A stretch of DNA of 7,479 nt, from NCBI GenBank assembly GCA_050115015.1, contig JASFRI010000202.1, forward strand, positions 1 through 7,479, read 5' to 3'. The position numbers and the translations under genes are program-made. Under the pieces are notes generated by a model. It was not told the DNA's origin, did not search any database, and worked only from the letters and a program-made list of their open reading frames with translations. This document shows, piece after piece, positions 1 through 7,479 of this stretch. The DNA comes from JASFRI01 sp050115015. GTDB taxonomy: Bacteria; Acidobacteriota; Polarisedimenticolia; CBDVAL01. How positions within the stretch are numbered: the stretch's first letter is position 1; every line of letters starts with the position of its first letter.

Positions 1-45
1 GGGGGTGGGGGGTGTGGGGGGGGGGGGGGGGGGGCCCCCCCCCCC
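1..45. repeat. G-run followed by C-run at the window edge
   Basis: The first 15 bases are almost all G with scattered T. They are followed by 19 uninterrupted G (16-34) and then 11 uninterrupted C (35-45). The G-to-C switch makes a loopless self-complementary structure. Such a sequence at the very start of an assembled piece is most simply a sequencing or assembly artefact (poly-G reads or a snap-back end). A true G-quadruplex-forming tract is possible but less likely. No gene is seen here. Confidence 0.75.
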
Positions 46-63
46 AGCCCGGCTTGCCGGGCT
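46..63. other. Perfect 7-bp hairpin, possible remnant of an upstream terminator
   Basis: AGCCCGG (46-52) and CCGGGCT (57-63) are exact inverse complements around a CTTG loop. A stem this GC-rich could end transcription of a gene lying to the left of the window. It is followed by CCCCGAGGG rather than a T-tract, so it is not a canonical intrinsic terminator on either strand. It lies next to the suspect homopolymer run. Confidence 0.3.
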
Positions 64-100
64 CCCCGAGGGTGAAACAGGGGGATTCGGAGGAAGGTGC

Positions 101-175
101 TTGTCAGCTCTCGACGTTTAATATATTCATGATCCCATGTTTGTCAATACAGAAACTGATTTTTACATCTACATG
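101..175 (+). promoter_or_regulatory. AT-rich island upstream of ccmE with two TTGTCA boxes
   Basis: Positions about 108-175 are strikingly AT-rich inside otherwise about 70% G+C DNA, including TTTAATATATTCAT at 117-130 and GATTTTTACAT at 158-168. TTGTCA occurs at 101-106 and again at 141-146, exactly 40 bases apart. Each has a plausible -10-like hexamer downstream: TATATT (122-127) after a 15-base spacer and TTACAT (163-168) after a 16-base spacer. This could be a tandem promoter or regulator-binding region for the operon. The spacers are slightly short and no known operator is recognised, so the call rests on composition and position. Confidence 0.35.
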
Positions 176-217
176 ACGGGATCCGACGGGGAAGAAGCGG
201 CGGCCGGAGCCGCGTTC

Positions 218-247
218 TTGACGGGCGGGACCCCGCTTCCGTAACAT
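218..247 (+). promoter_or_regulatory. Sigma-70-like promoter for the ccm operon
   Basis: TTGACG (218-223) matches five of six bases of the housekeeping -35 consensus. After an 18-base spacer, TAACAT (242-247) matches four of six bases of the -10 consensus, including the key first, second and last positions. Transcription would begin near 254 and give a leader of about 50 nt before the ATG at 308. This is the best promoter candidate on sequence match and spacing, and it supports the downstream ATG rather than the TTG at 260 as the ccmE start. It is inferred only from motif match. Confidence 0.4.
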
Positions 248-262
248 CCCAGCAGGTGTTTG

Positions 263-280
263 CGAGCCCCCGCCGGCTCG
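263..280 (+). other. Hairpin in the predicted ccmE leader
   Basis: CGAGCC (263-268) pairs perfectly with GGCTCG (275-280) across a 6-base loop. It sits between the predicted promoter and the GGGAG ribosome-binding site at 296-300. It could stabilise the leader transcript. No T-tract follows, and it is not recognised as a riboswitch. Confidence 0.25.
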
Positions 281-307
281 TCCGGGGCGCTCGACGGGAG
301 ACCTTCG

Positions 308-718
308 ATGTCGAGGAAGCAGTGGAAGTTCGCGACCGGGATCGTCGTCGTCACCGCCGCGATCCTGGTGCTCGTCGGCCTGAGCATCCAGGGGAACATG
401 GCCTACTACATCGACGTTTCGGACTACCTGACCAAGGGGCCAGGATCCCTGGGGGCCAACTACCGCGTCAAGGGGAACGTCGTGGCCGGGACCATCGAGA
501 AGGACCCCGGCAAGCTCGGCGCCGTGTTCGAGATGTCCGACGGAGCCCAGGCGATGCGGGTGCGCTACGGGAAGGAGCTTCCCGACACCTTCACCGACGA
601 GGCGGAGGTCGTGGTCGAGGGGGTGATGGGGCCGGACGGCGTGTTCGAGGCCCACACCCTGCTCGCGAAGTGCCCGTCCAAGTACGAGACCGAGGTCGAG
701 CTCGAGCCGTCCGCCTGA
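308..718 (+). CDS. ccmE: Cytochrome c maturation haem chaperone CcmE, Cys-type variant
   Basis: CcmE is the membrane-anchored periplasmic chaperone that covalently carries haem from CcmC to CcmF. The 136-residue product has a short basic N-terminus, one membrane anchor (about residues 8-27) and an OB-fold beta-barrel with typical segments such as YRVKGNVVAGTI (52-63) and LPDTFTDEAEVVVEG (91-105). The C-terminal haem site reads LLAKCPSKYE, so C122 replaces the histidine of the usual HxxxY motif while Y126 is kept. This is the CxxxY form known from archaea and some bacteria. The ATG at 308 is chosen because GGGAG (296-300) lies 7 bases upstream. An in-frame TTG at 260 would add 16 residues with no family resemblance and would overlap a leader hairpin. 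The gene is first in the ccm operon. Confidence 0.93.
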   Translation: MSRKQWKFATGIVVVTAAILVLVGLSIQGNMAYYIDVSDYLTKGPGSLGANYRVKGNVVAGTIEKDPGKLGAVFEMSDGAQAMRVRYGKELPDTFTDEAEVVVEGVMGPDGVFEAHTLLAKCPSKYETEVELEPSA

Positions 719-820
719 CGGCGGGCGAGCGCCGGCCCCGCCTCTTCCCTCCCGTGCGGCAGCGGGGTGGAGGTGTGCGAGGACGGGCGGTCGTTCATCT
801 CCTGAAGGGAATGCGCTGAC
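719..820 (+). other. 102-nt ccmE-ccmF intergenic gap
   Basis: This is the longest gap inside the operon. GGCGGG (720-725) can pair with CCCGCC (737-742), and a pyrimidine-rich stretch TCTTCCCTCCC follows, which hints at a weak attenuator or mRNA-processing hairpin. GAAGGGA at 804-810 is the likely ribosome-binding site for ccmF. No convincing small gene was found. Confidence 0.3.
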
Positions 821-2795
<1,975 letters not shown>

Positions 2796-2815
<20 letters not shown>

Positions 2816-3302
2816 GCGCGGGAGGGGCTTCCCCCTCCTCGCCCTGGCGGCCCTCGTGGTCGCGTCGGCGCTGCCGCTGGCGGCCCAGACCGACGACCCC
2901 GCGAACGACCCGCGGGTGCAGGAGGCCGCGAGCCAGCTGCTGTGCTACTGCGGCTGCAACACCCAGTCCGTCGCCGACTGCGCCTGCGACGTCGCCCAGA
3001 AGGAGCGCGCGAAGATCCTGGCCCGGCTGGATGCCGGCGCCACGCCGGCGCAGGTCGTCGCCGAGTGGGTCGAGCAGCGCGGCACCGGCATCCTGATCCA
3101 GCCCCCGGCGGAGGGGTTCAACCTGCTGGGGTGGTGGCTCCCGGGGGTCGTGCTCCTGGCGGCGGCCCTGCTGCTCGGCCTGCAGGTCCGCCGCTGGTCC
3201 CGGGAGCGGCGCGCCGCCGCGGCACCGCCCCCGGCAGCACCGGAGGCGGACCCGCGGATGCTGGAGAGGCTGCAGCGCGACCTGGAGGCCCTGGACCGCT
3301 GA
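2796..3302 (+). CDS. ccmH: CcmH-family cytochrome c maturation protein with CxCxC cluster
   Basis: CcmH proteins are periplasmic, membrane-tethered partners of CcmF that keep the apocytochrome CxxCH thiols reduced, normally through an LRCxxC dithiol. This 168-residue product has a signal peptide (hydrophobic 12-30, cleavage likely near A30/Q31), the CcmH fold region (about 38-100, with AQKERAKILARLDAGATPAQVVAEWV resembling the family's helical part in outline) and one membrane helix (about 113-131) with a charged tail. The motif is LCYCGCNTQSVADCAC (49-64), giving cysteines at 50, 52, 54, 62 and 64. No pair has CxxC spacing, but the following NTQSVAD matches the usual NQSxAD. GTG at 2796 is preceded by GGAGAGG (2785-2791); GTG at 2808 is an alternative. 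It overlaps the end of ccmF, which implies coupled translation. Family assignment is strong; the redox mechanism with this cysteine pattern is uncertain. Confidence 0.9.
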
Positions 3303-3333
3303 GGGACCGTCGCCGGCGTCGGACCGGCCGTGG

Positions 3334-3633
3334 GTGGAACCGTTGATCGCCTTGCTGCTCATTCTCATCGCCGTCGGCGTGCTGGCGTGGATTGCCGTGC
3401 CGCTGGCGACCCCGGTCGCGATCGCTCCCGTCGCCGAGGGGGACGAGCGCGGCGAGCTGGAGGCCCGCCGGCGCGAGCTCCTGTTCGCGATCCAGGACCT
3501 GGACTTCGAGCTCCAGACCGGGAAGCTCTCCGCGGAGGATCACGCGGACCTACGGAACCGGCTGCAGGTGGAGGCGGTGGAGGTGCTCACGCGCCTCGAG
3601 TCCCTCGGCGCCGGGGATCCGACGGCCGGCTGA
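3334..3633 (+). CDS. Short CcmI-like membrane protein (N-terminal CcmI domain only)
   Basis: The 99-residue product has one N-terminal membrane helix (about 4-25), then a charged, probably coiled-coil segment (about 36-92). The stretch RRRELLFAIQDLDFE with TGKLSAEDHADLR (45-74) closely resembles the start of CcmI/CycH proteins, where a helix is followed by a DLDFE-x-GKLS-x-D type sequence. CcmI normally continues into a large TPR domain that binds apocytochrome; that part is absent and the stop is followed at once by ccmA. CcmI-type proteins act with CcmF and CcmH as the haem-ligation complex, which fits its place after ccmH. GTG at 3334 has no clear ribosome-binding site. TTG at 3343, preceded by GGGTGGA, is an alternative start that shortens the product by three residues. 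The function of the shortened form is inferred from family and context. Confidence 0.75.
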   Translation: MEPLIALLLILIAVGVLAWIAVPLATPVAIAPVAEGDERGELEARRRELLFAIQDLDFELQTGKLSAEDHADLRNRLQVEAVEVLTRLESLGAGDPTAG

Positions 3634-3635
3634 GC

Positions 3636-4391
3636 ATGGCCGAGGCCCGCCCCCCCGCCCCGCCGGCACCCCGGGAGGCCGAGGCCATTCACGTCGAGGG
3701 TCTGTCCCGGGTGTACGGCGCCCGTCGCGCCCTGGACGGGCTCGACCTGACGGTGAACCACGGGGAGTTCCTCACCCTCTTCGGTCCCAACGGCGCGGGC
3801 AAGACCACGTTCATCAAGATCCTCGCGCGCCTTGCCCGGCCGAGCTCCGGCCTGGTGCGGCTGTTCGGGAAGGATCTCCTCGGCGACGACGGGGAGCGGG
3901 CCCGGGAGCGCATCGGCCTGGTGGGCCACGCCTCGTTCCTCTACGCCGGGCTGAGCGCCCGGGAGAACCTGGAGTTCTACGCCCGCATGCACGACGTGGC
4001 CGACCCCACCGGCCGCACGACGGAGCTGCTCGAGCAGATGGGGCTGCTGGAGCGCGAGGGGGACCGGGTGGCCTCCTTCTCCCGCGGCATGCAGCAGCGC
4101 CTGTCCATCGCCCGGGCCCTCGTGCACGACCCCGACCTGGTCCTGCTCGACGAGCCCTACACGGGCCTCGACCCCCACGCCGCGGACCTGCTGTCCCGCC
4201 GGCTGCAGAGCATCCACGCCCAGGGACGTACCGTGCTGATGACCTCCCACGACCTCGCCCTGGGGCGTCGTCTGTCCACCCGCTTTGTCGTGCTCTTCCG
4301 CGGGCGGGTCGCCCTCGACGCCCGGCCCGAGGACGTCGCCGAGGAGGAGCTGGCCCGCCAGTACCGGCAGCGGGTGGAGGCGGCCAGATGA
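3636..4391 (+). CDS. ccmA: Haem-handling ABC transporter ATP-binding protein CcmA
   Basis: CcmA is the cytoplasmic ATPase of the CcmABCD complex; ATP hydrolysis drives release of haem-loaded CcmE from CcmC. The 251-residue product carries a complete nucleotide-binding domain: Walker A GPNGAGKTT (50-58), the CcmA-like GHASFLYAGLSARENL segment in the Q-loop region (97-112), the ABC signature FSRGMQQR (148-155), Walker B LVLLDEP (168-174) and switch histidine H205 in TSHD. A proline-rich extension of about 18 residues precedes the domain. The ATG at 3636 lies two bases after the stop of the preceding gene and has no clear ribosome-binding site, so it probably relies on coupling. It overlaps ccmB by 4 nt. 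ABC ATPases are alike, but the neighbours ccmB and ccmC make this CcmA. Confidence 0.95.
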   Translation: MAEARPPAPPAPREAEAIHVEGLSRVYGARRALDGLDLTVNHGEFLTLFGPNGAGKTTFIKILARLARPSSGLVRLFGKDLLGDDGERARERIGLVGHASFLYAGLSARENLEFYARMHDVADPTGRTTELLEQMGLLEREGDRVASFSRGMQQRLSIARALVHDPDLVLLDEPYTGLDPHAADLLSRRLQSIHAQGRTVLMTSHDLALGRRLSTRFVVLFRGRVALDARPEDVAEEELARQYRQRVEAAR

Positions 4392-5065
4392 TCTACCTGC
4401 GCCGCGCCGGACGGATGGCCCTCAAGGACCTGCGCCTGGAGTTCCGGACCGGGGAGAAGCTGTCGTCGATGGCGTTCTTCGCCGTGCTCCTCGTGGTCGT
4501 GCTGCACTTCGCCTTCGACTTCTCCCAGATGGAGTTCGAGGACGTCGGCATCGGGGTGCTCTGGGTGTCGGTGACCTTCGCGGGGATCGTGGGTCTCGGC
4601 CACTCCTTCGTCGTCGAGCGGGAGGACGGCTGCCTGATGGGGCTGCTGCTCTGCCCCGGCGACCGCAGCGCCGTCTACCTGGGGAAGTTCCTCTCGAACC
4701 TGGTCTTCGTGCTGCTCGTGGAGGCGCTGGTCCTGCTGCTATCGGCGTTCCTGTTCAACTTCAGCCTGGGGCCCGTGATCCTGCCCCTGGCCGGCGTGAT
4801 GCTGCTCTACACCCTGGGATTCGTCGCCCTGGGGACCTTCCTGTCCGCCATGTCCGCCCGGACCCGGCGGGGCGAGTTCCTGCTGACGATCCTGCTCTTC
4901 CCCCTGATCATCCCGGTGATCCTCTCGTCGGTGGGAGCCGCCGGGGGTATCATCGAGGGGCGCCCGCTGGAGGAGATCCGCCTGTCGCTGGTCTTCAACG
5001 GGGTCTACGACCTGATCATGCTGGTGCTGGCGCTGCTGTTCTTCGAGTACGTCGTGGAGGAATGA
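4388..5065 (+). CDS. ccmB: Haem-handling ABC transporter permease CcmB
   Basis: CcmB is the membrane subunit that pairs with CcmA in the complex releasing holo-CcmE from CcmC. The 225-residue length is typical of the family. About six hydrophobic segments are visible (roughly 28-45, 54-74, 101-123, 128-153, 163-186 and 202-222). An amphipathic, charged N-terminus (ALKDLRLEFRTGEKLSSM, 11-28) and the loop VEREDGCLMGLLLCPGDRS (76-94) both have the character of CcmB proteins. GGAGG at 4376-4380 sits 7 bases before the ATG. The start overlaps the ccmA stop and the end overlaps the ccmC start, both as ATGA. Confidence 0.94.
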   Translation: MIYLRRAGRMALKDLRLEFRTGEKLSSMAFFAVLLVVVLHFAFDFSQMEFEDVGIGVLWVSVTFAGIVGLGHSFVVEREDGCLMGLLLCPGDRSAVYLGKFLSNLVFVLLVEALVLLLSAFLFNFSLGPVILPLAGVMLLYTLGFVALGTFLSAMSARTRRGEFLLTILLFPLIIPVILSSVGAAGGIIEGRPLEEIRLSLVFNGVYDLIMLVLALLFFEYVVEE

Positions 5066-5751
5066 CCGTGGCTGCTCTCTGGAGACGGATCGAGTGGGTC
5101 CTGACCTTCCTGGCCGCTGGAGGGATCCTGGTGGCGCTCTACGGCGCGTTCCTCTACGCCCCGAAGGAGCGCATGATGGGGAACGTGCAGCGCATCTTCT
5201 ACTTCCACGTCCCCTCGGCGATGATGTGCTTCCTGGGCTTCGCCATCGTCGCCTTCGGCAGCGCCATGTACCTGAAGACGCGCCAGCCCCGGTGGGACGT
5301 GCTGGGACAGGCGGCCGCGGAGCTCGGCGTGCTGTTCTGCACCATCGTCCTGGTCACCGGCCCCATCTGGGCGAAGCCCGCCTGGGGCGCCTGGTGGACC
5401 TGGGAGCCCCGGCTGACCCTCACGCTGCTGCTGTGGCTGATCTACGTCGCCTACCTGCTGCTGCGGATGTACGTCGACGAGCCGGAGCAGCGGGCGCGGT
5501 TCGCCGCGGTGCTGGGGATCTTCGGGTTCTTCGTGGTCCCCTTCGTCTACTTCTCGGTGAAGTGGTGGGGCGGCATGCACCCCCAGGGCGTCCTGGAGCG
5601 CGGCAGCCTCCACCCGATGATGCGGCAGGTGTTCCTGTTCAGCACCGTCACCTTCCTCCTGCTGTTCTTCGTGCTGCTGGGGCTGCGGATCCGGCTGGGC
5701 TGGGCCCAGCAGGAGATCGAGGAGCTCCGGCAGATGGAGCGCGACCGATGA
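5062..5751 (+). CDS. ccmC: Haem transporter/chaperone-loading protein CcmC
   Basis: CcmC binds haem at the periplasmic membrane face and attaches it to CcmE. The 229-residue product has six membrane segments and the haem-handling WWD region WGAWWTWEPRLT (108-119). The two periplasmic histidines expected as haem ligands are present: H49 in YFHVPSA and H184 in GSLHPMM. The acidic position of the WWD motif is Glu (E115), where the E. coli-type motif has Asp. ATG at 5062 overlaps the ccmB stop but lies directly against GGAGGA (5056-5061). GTG at 5068, six bases downstream of that element, is an equally plausible start that removes two residues. The C-terminus (about 214-229) is a charged helical tail. 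It is distinguished from CcmF by length and motif wording. Confidence 0.96.
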   Translation: MTVAALWRRIEWVLTFLAAGGILVALYGAFLYAPKERMMGNVQRIFYFHVPSAMMCFLGFAIVAFGSAMYLKTRQPRWDVLGQAAAELGVLFCTIVLVTGPIWAKPAWGAWWTWEPRLTLTLLLWLIYVAYLLLRMYVDEPEQRARFAAVLGIFGFFVVPFVYFSVKWWGGMHPQGVLERGSLHPMMRQVFLFSTVTFLLLFFVLLGLRIRLGWAQQEIEELRQMERDR

Positions 5752-6044
5752 CTTCCCGGCTCTCCCGAACCCTCGCCCTGGCGGCGCTGCTGCTGGTCCT
5801 CCCCTTGGTGATGCCTGACCTGCCCGCCGTACACGCCCAGCCCTCCGGTTCGCAGCTCAACACGATGGCCGAGGGGGACGCCCTCGCCGCCGTGGAGGAG
5901 CGCCGCCTGCGCTTCCTGTTCTGGGCCTACGCGGTCATCTGGATCCTGATGGCCGCCTACCTGGTCTCGCTGGGGATCCGCATCCGGTCCGTCCGGCAGG
6001 AGCTGGACCGGATGCGGGAACGGCTCTCCGGACCGCGCTCCTGA
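5748..6044 (+). CDS. ccmD: CcmD-like small membrane protein with predicted signal peptide
   Basis: CcmD is a small single-helix protein that joins CcmABC and is needed to release holo-CcmE. This 98-residue product follows ccmC with an ATGA overlap and a GGAG ribosome-binding site (5736-5739). Residues 56-77 form a membrane helix rich in aromatic residues (FLFWAYAVIWILMAAYLV), followed by a basic, helical tail (RIRSVRQELDRMRERL), the usual CcmD layout. Unlike the roughly 45-70 residue classical CcmD, it has an N-terminal signal peptide-like segment (about 5-30, possible cleavage after VHA) and a short linker. Cleavage would leave a periplasmic N-terminus and cytoplasmic C-terminus, the orientation known for CcmD. 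It resembles the alternative 'CcmD family' proteins. The assignment rests on position and topology because CcmD sequences are poorly conserved. Confidence 0.75.
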   Translation: MTSRLSRTLALAALLLVLPLVMPDLPAVHAQPSGSQLNTMAEGDALAAVEERRLRFLFWAYAVIWILMAAYLVSLGIRIRSVRQELDRMRERLSGPRS

Positions 6045-6073
6045 CGGTTCACGGCGAAGCGGGCCCCCTGTGG

Positions 6074-6079
6074 TACCCT
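6074..6079 (+). promoter_or_regulatory. Possible -10 element for ggt, leaderless arrangement
   Basis: The 43-nt gap after the ccmD-like stop contains TGTGGTACCCT, in which TACCCT (6074-6079) fits a TAnnnT -10 box with a possible upstream TG. It lies 8 bases before the ggt ATG at 6088, and no ribosome-binding site is visible between them, an arrangement typical of leaderless transcripts. No good -35 is seen at standard spacing. Read-through from the ccm operon is the alternative. Confidence 0.25.
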
Positions 6080-6087
6080 GCCGGGCC

Positions 6088-7479
6088 ATGATCCCGTCGC
6101 GCCACGCCGCGACCGCACTGCTGTCGGCGGTCCTCCTGGCCCTCCTCGCCCCGGCGGCCGCCGCGGCGGCGAGGGGTGGCGTCGTGGTGGCCGCCGACCC
6201 GACCGCCGCCGCCGTCGGCGCGGCGGTGCTCGAGGACGGGGGGAACGCGGTGGACGCGGCGGTGGCCACCGCCTTCGCGCTGGCGGTGACCTACCCGCAG
6301 GCCGGCAACCTCGGCGGCGGCGGGTTCGCCGTGGGCCGGGACGCCGACGGGACGGCCTGGGCCCTCGACTTCCGTGAACGCGCCCCGGGCGCCTCCACCC
6401 CGGAGATGTTCCTGGACGAGACCGGCCGGCCGGACCCGGCGCGCTCCCGGACCGGACCGCTCTCGGTGGGGGTACCGGGGAGCGTCGCCGGGCTGCTCGG
6501 ACTGCTGGAGCGCTCCGGAACCCTGTCGCGAGGGGAGGCCCTGTCCCCCGCCATCCGCCTGGCGGAGGACGGGTTCGTCGTACCGGAGGGGCTGCACCGC
6601 TACATCGCGGATCACGAGGGGCGGCTGGCCGAAGATCCCTACACCGCCTCGGTGTTCCTTCCGGGGGGTGCACCGCCGGCGGCGGGGGCGCGGCTGGTCC
6701 AGAGCGACCTGGCCGCGACGCTGCGGCGCATCGCCCGCCGGGGCGCCTCCGGCTTCTACCGCGGCCCGGTGGCCCGGGATCTCGCCGATCGCGTCCAGGC
6801 CGGTGGCGGCATCCTCGACGTTGCCGACCTGCGCGCCTACCGTGTGGTCCCCCGGCAGCCGCTCCGGGGCACGTTCCGCGGCCGGGAGGTGATCACCATG
6901 CCCCCGCCGAGCGCCGGCGGACTGGAGGTCCTGCAGATGCTGGCACTGCTGGACGGGCTTGAACCGGCGGATGCGGCCAACCCCGTCGCGGAGGCCCACC
7001 GCCTGGCCGGCGTGATGCAGGTCGCCTTCGCGGATCGATCGCGCTACCTCGGCGATCCCGATCACGTGGAGGTCCCGGTGGCTCGCCTGCTCTGCCCAGC
7101 GCATCTGGACGAGCTTCGCGCGCGCATCCCGGCGGGCCGCGCGCTGTCGTCCGCAGAACTGGCGGGCGGCGAGGCCCCCGGTCCGGGTCCCGGCGAGACG
7201 ACGCATCTCTCCGTGATCGATGCCGAGGGGAATGCGGTGGCCCTGACCACCACGCTCAACTCCGCCTTCGGCGCGGCAATCGCGGTCCCGGGACGCGGCT
7301 TCCTGCTGAACAACGAGATGGACGACTTCGCCGCCGCTCCCGGGCAACCGAACCTCTACGGCCTCGTGGAGGGTCCCGCGAACGCGGTCGCCCCGGGCAA
7401 GCGCATGGTCTCCTCGATGAGCCCCACCATCGTGGTGGAGGACGGGCGGCCCCGCCTCGTGCTGGGATCGCCCGGCGGC
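6088..7479 (+). CDS. ggt: Gamma-glutamyltransferase (glutathione hydrolase), 3' end outside window
   Basis: This periplasmic Ntn-hydrolase cleaves or transfers the gamma-glutamyl group of glutathione and related peptides after splitting itself into large and small subunits. The window holds 464 codons; E. coli Ggt has 580 residues, so about 100 are missing. A signal peptide occupies about 1-28. The large subunit shows GGNAVDAAVA (51-60), the GNLGGGGF segment (73-80) and DFRERAP, whose R96 matches the substrate-carboxylate-binding arginine. The self-cleavage site and nucleophile are at GETTHLSV, so T371 should begin the small subunit. Then follow LTTTLNSAFG (386-395), NNEMDDF (408-414), KRMVSSMSPT (438-447) and the oxyanion-loop GSPGG at the last codons (460-464). 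All visible catalytic residues are intact. No ribosome-binding site is seen before the ATG. It is probably a separate unit from the ccm genes. Confidence 0.95.
   Translation, partial: MIPSRHAATALLSAVLLALLAPAAAAAARGGVVVAADPTAAAVGAAVLEDGGNAVDAAVATAFALAVTYPQAGNLGGGGFAVGRDADGTAWALDFRERAPGASTPEMFLDETGRPDPARSRTGPLSVGVPGSVAGLLGLLERSGTLSRGEALSPAIRLAEDGFVVPEGLHRYIADHEGRLAEDPYTASVFLPGGAPPAAGARLVQSDLAATLRRIARRGASGFYRGPVARDLADRVQAGGGILDVADLRAYRVVPRQPLRGTFRGREVITMPPPSAGGLEVLQMLALLDGLEPADAANPVAEAHRLAGVMQVAFADRSRYLGDPDHVEVPVARLLCPAHLDELRARIPAGRALSSAELAGGEAPGPGPGETTHLSVIDAEGNAVALTTTLNSAFGAAIAVPGRGFLLNNEMDDFAAAPGQPNLYGLVEGPANAVAPGKRMVSSMSPTIVVEDGRPRLVLGSPGG

Noticed and set aside
260..307. N-terminal extension of CcmE from the TTG at 260
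   Set aside because: The 16 added residues are unlike CcmE, contain a leader hairpin and begin only a few bases after the predicted transcription start. The ATG at 308 has a well-spaced GGGAG.
720..742. Intrinsic terminator between ccmE and ccmF
   Set aside because: The GGCGGG/CCCGCC pairing has an 11-base loop and no T-tract, and termination here would cut off the rest of the operon. It is noted only as a possible weak hairpin in the gap.
3330..3635. Upstream extension of ccmA from a GTG at 3330
   Set aside because: This would overlap the whole CcmI-like gene in another frame and add about 100 residues of R/G/P-rich sequence. The ATG at 3636 gives the usual CcmA length.
6049..7347. A 432-codon minus-strand frame opposite ggt
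   Set aside because: It is the codon-position shadow of ggt, which has full catalytic motifs on the + strand. The minus frame has no recognisable domain and repetitive R/G/A composition.

Overview
The window is about 70% G+C and carries one compact cytochrome c maturation (Ccm, System I) operon, all on the + strand, followed by the first part of a gamma-glutamyltransferase gene that runs off the right edge. The organism is a high-GC, Gram-negative-type bacterium: signal peptides, periplasmic haem-handling proteins and a Ccm system are all present. The mix of variant Ccm proteins fits a non-model lineage (for example Acidobacteriota, Gemmatimonadota, Rokubacteria or 'deltaproteobacterial' groups) better than a classical alpha- or gammaproteobacterium, but the sequence does not settle the phylum.

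Layout. 1-307: a G-run/C-run that looks like a contig-end artefact, a short hairpin, an AT-rich island (about 108-175), and a credible promoter and leader for the operon. 308-718 ccmE; 821-2815 ccmF; 2796-3302 ccmH; 3334-3633 a short CcmI-like gene; 3636-4391 ccmA; 4388-5065 ccmB; 5062-5751 ccmC; 5748-6044 a ccmD-like gene. From ccmF onward the genes overlap or nearly touch (20-nt overlap ccmF/ccmH, 31-nt gap before the ccmI-like gene, 2-nt gap before ccmA, and ATGA overlaps at A/B, B/C and C/D), which indicates translational coupling. A 43-nt gap separates the operon from ggt (6088 to beyond 7479).

How the genes work together (family knowledge). CcmC loads haem onto CcmE on the periplasmic side. 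The CcmAB ATPase with CcmD releases holo-CcmE. CcmF takes the haem and, with CcmH and CcmI-type partners, attaches it to apocytochrome CxxCH motifs. The four key histidines and the WWD motif of CcmF, the two haem-ligand histidines of CcmC and all ATPase motifs of CcmA are present, so the pathway looks functional.

The most interesting points are departures from the textbook system. CcmE has Cys in place of the haem-binding His (CPSKY). CcmH lacks the CxxC dithiol and instead has a five-cysteine CxCxC...CxC cluster. CcmI is reduced to its N-terminal membrane and coiled-coil part. The CcmD-like protein has an added signal peptide. No CcmG thioredoxin is encoded in the cluster. Cys-type CcmE has been described in a System I variant said to lack CcmH, so its presence beside an unusual CcmH is the feature most worth following up.
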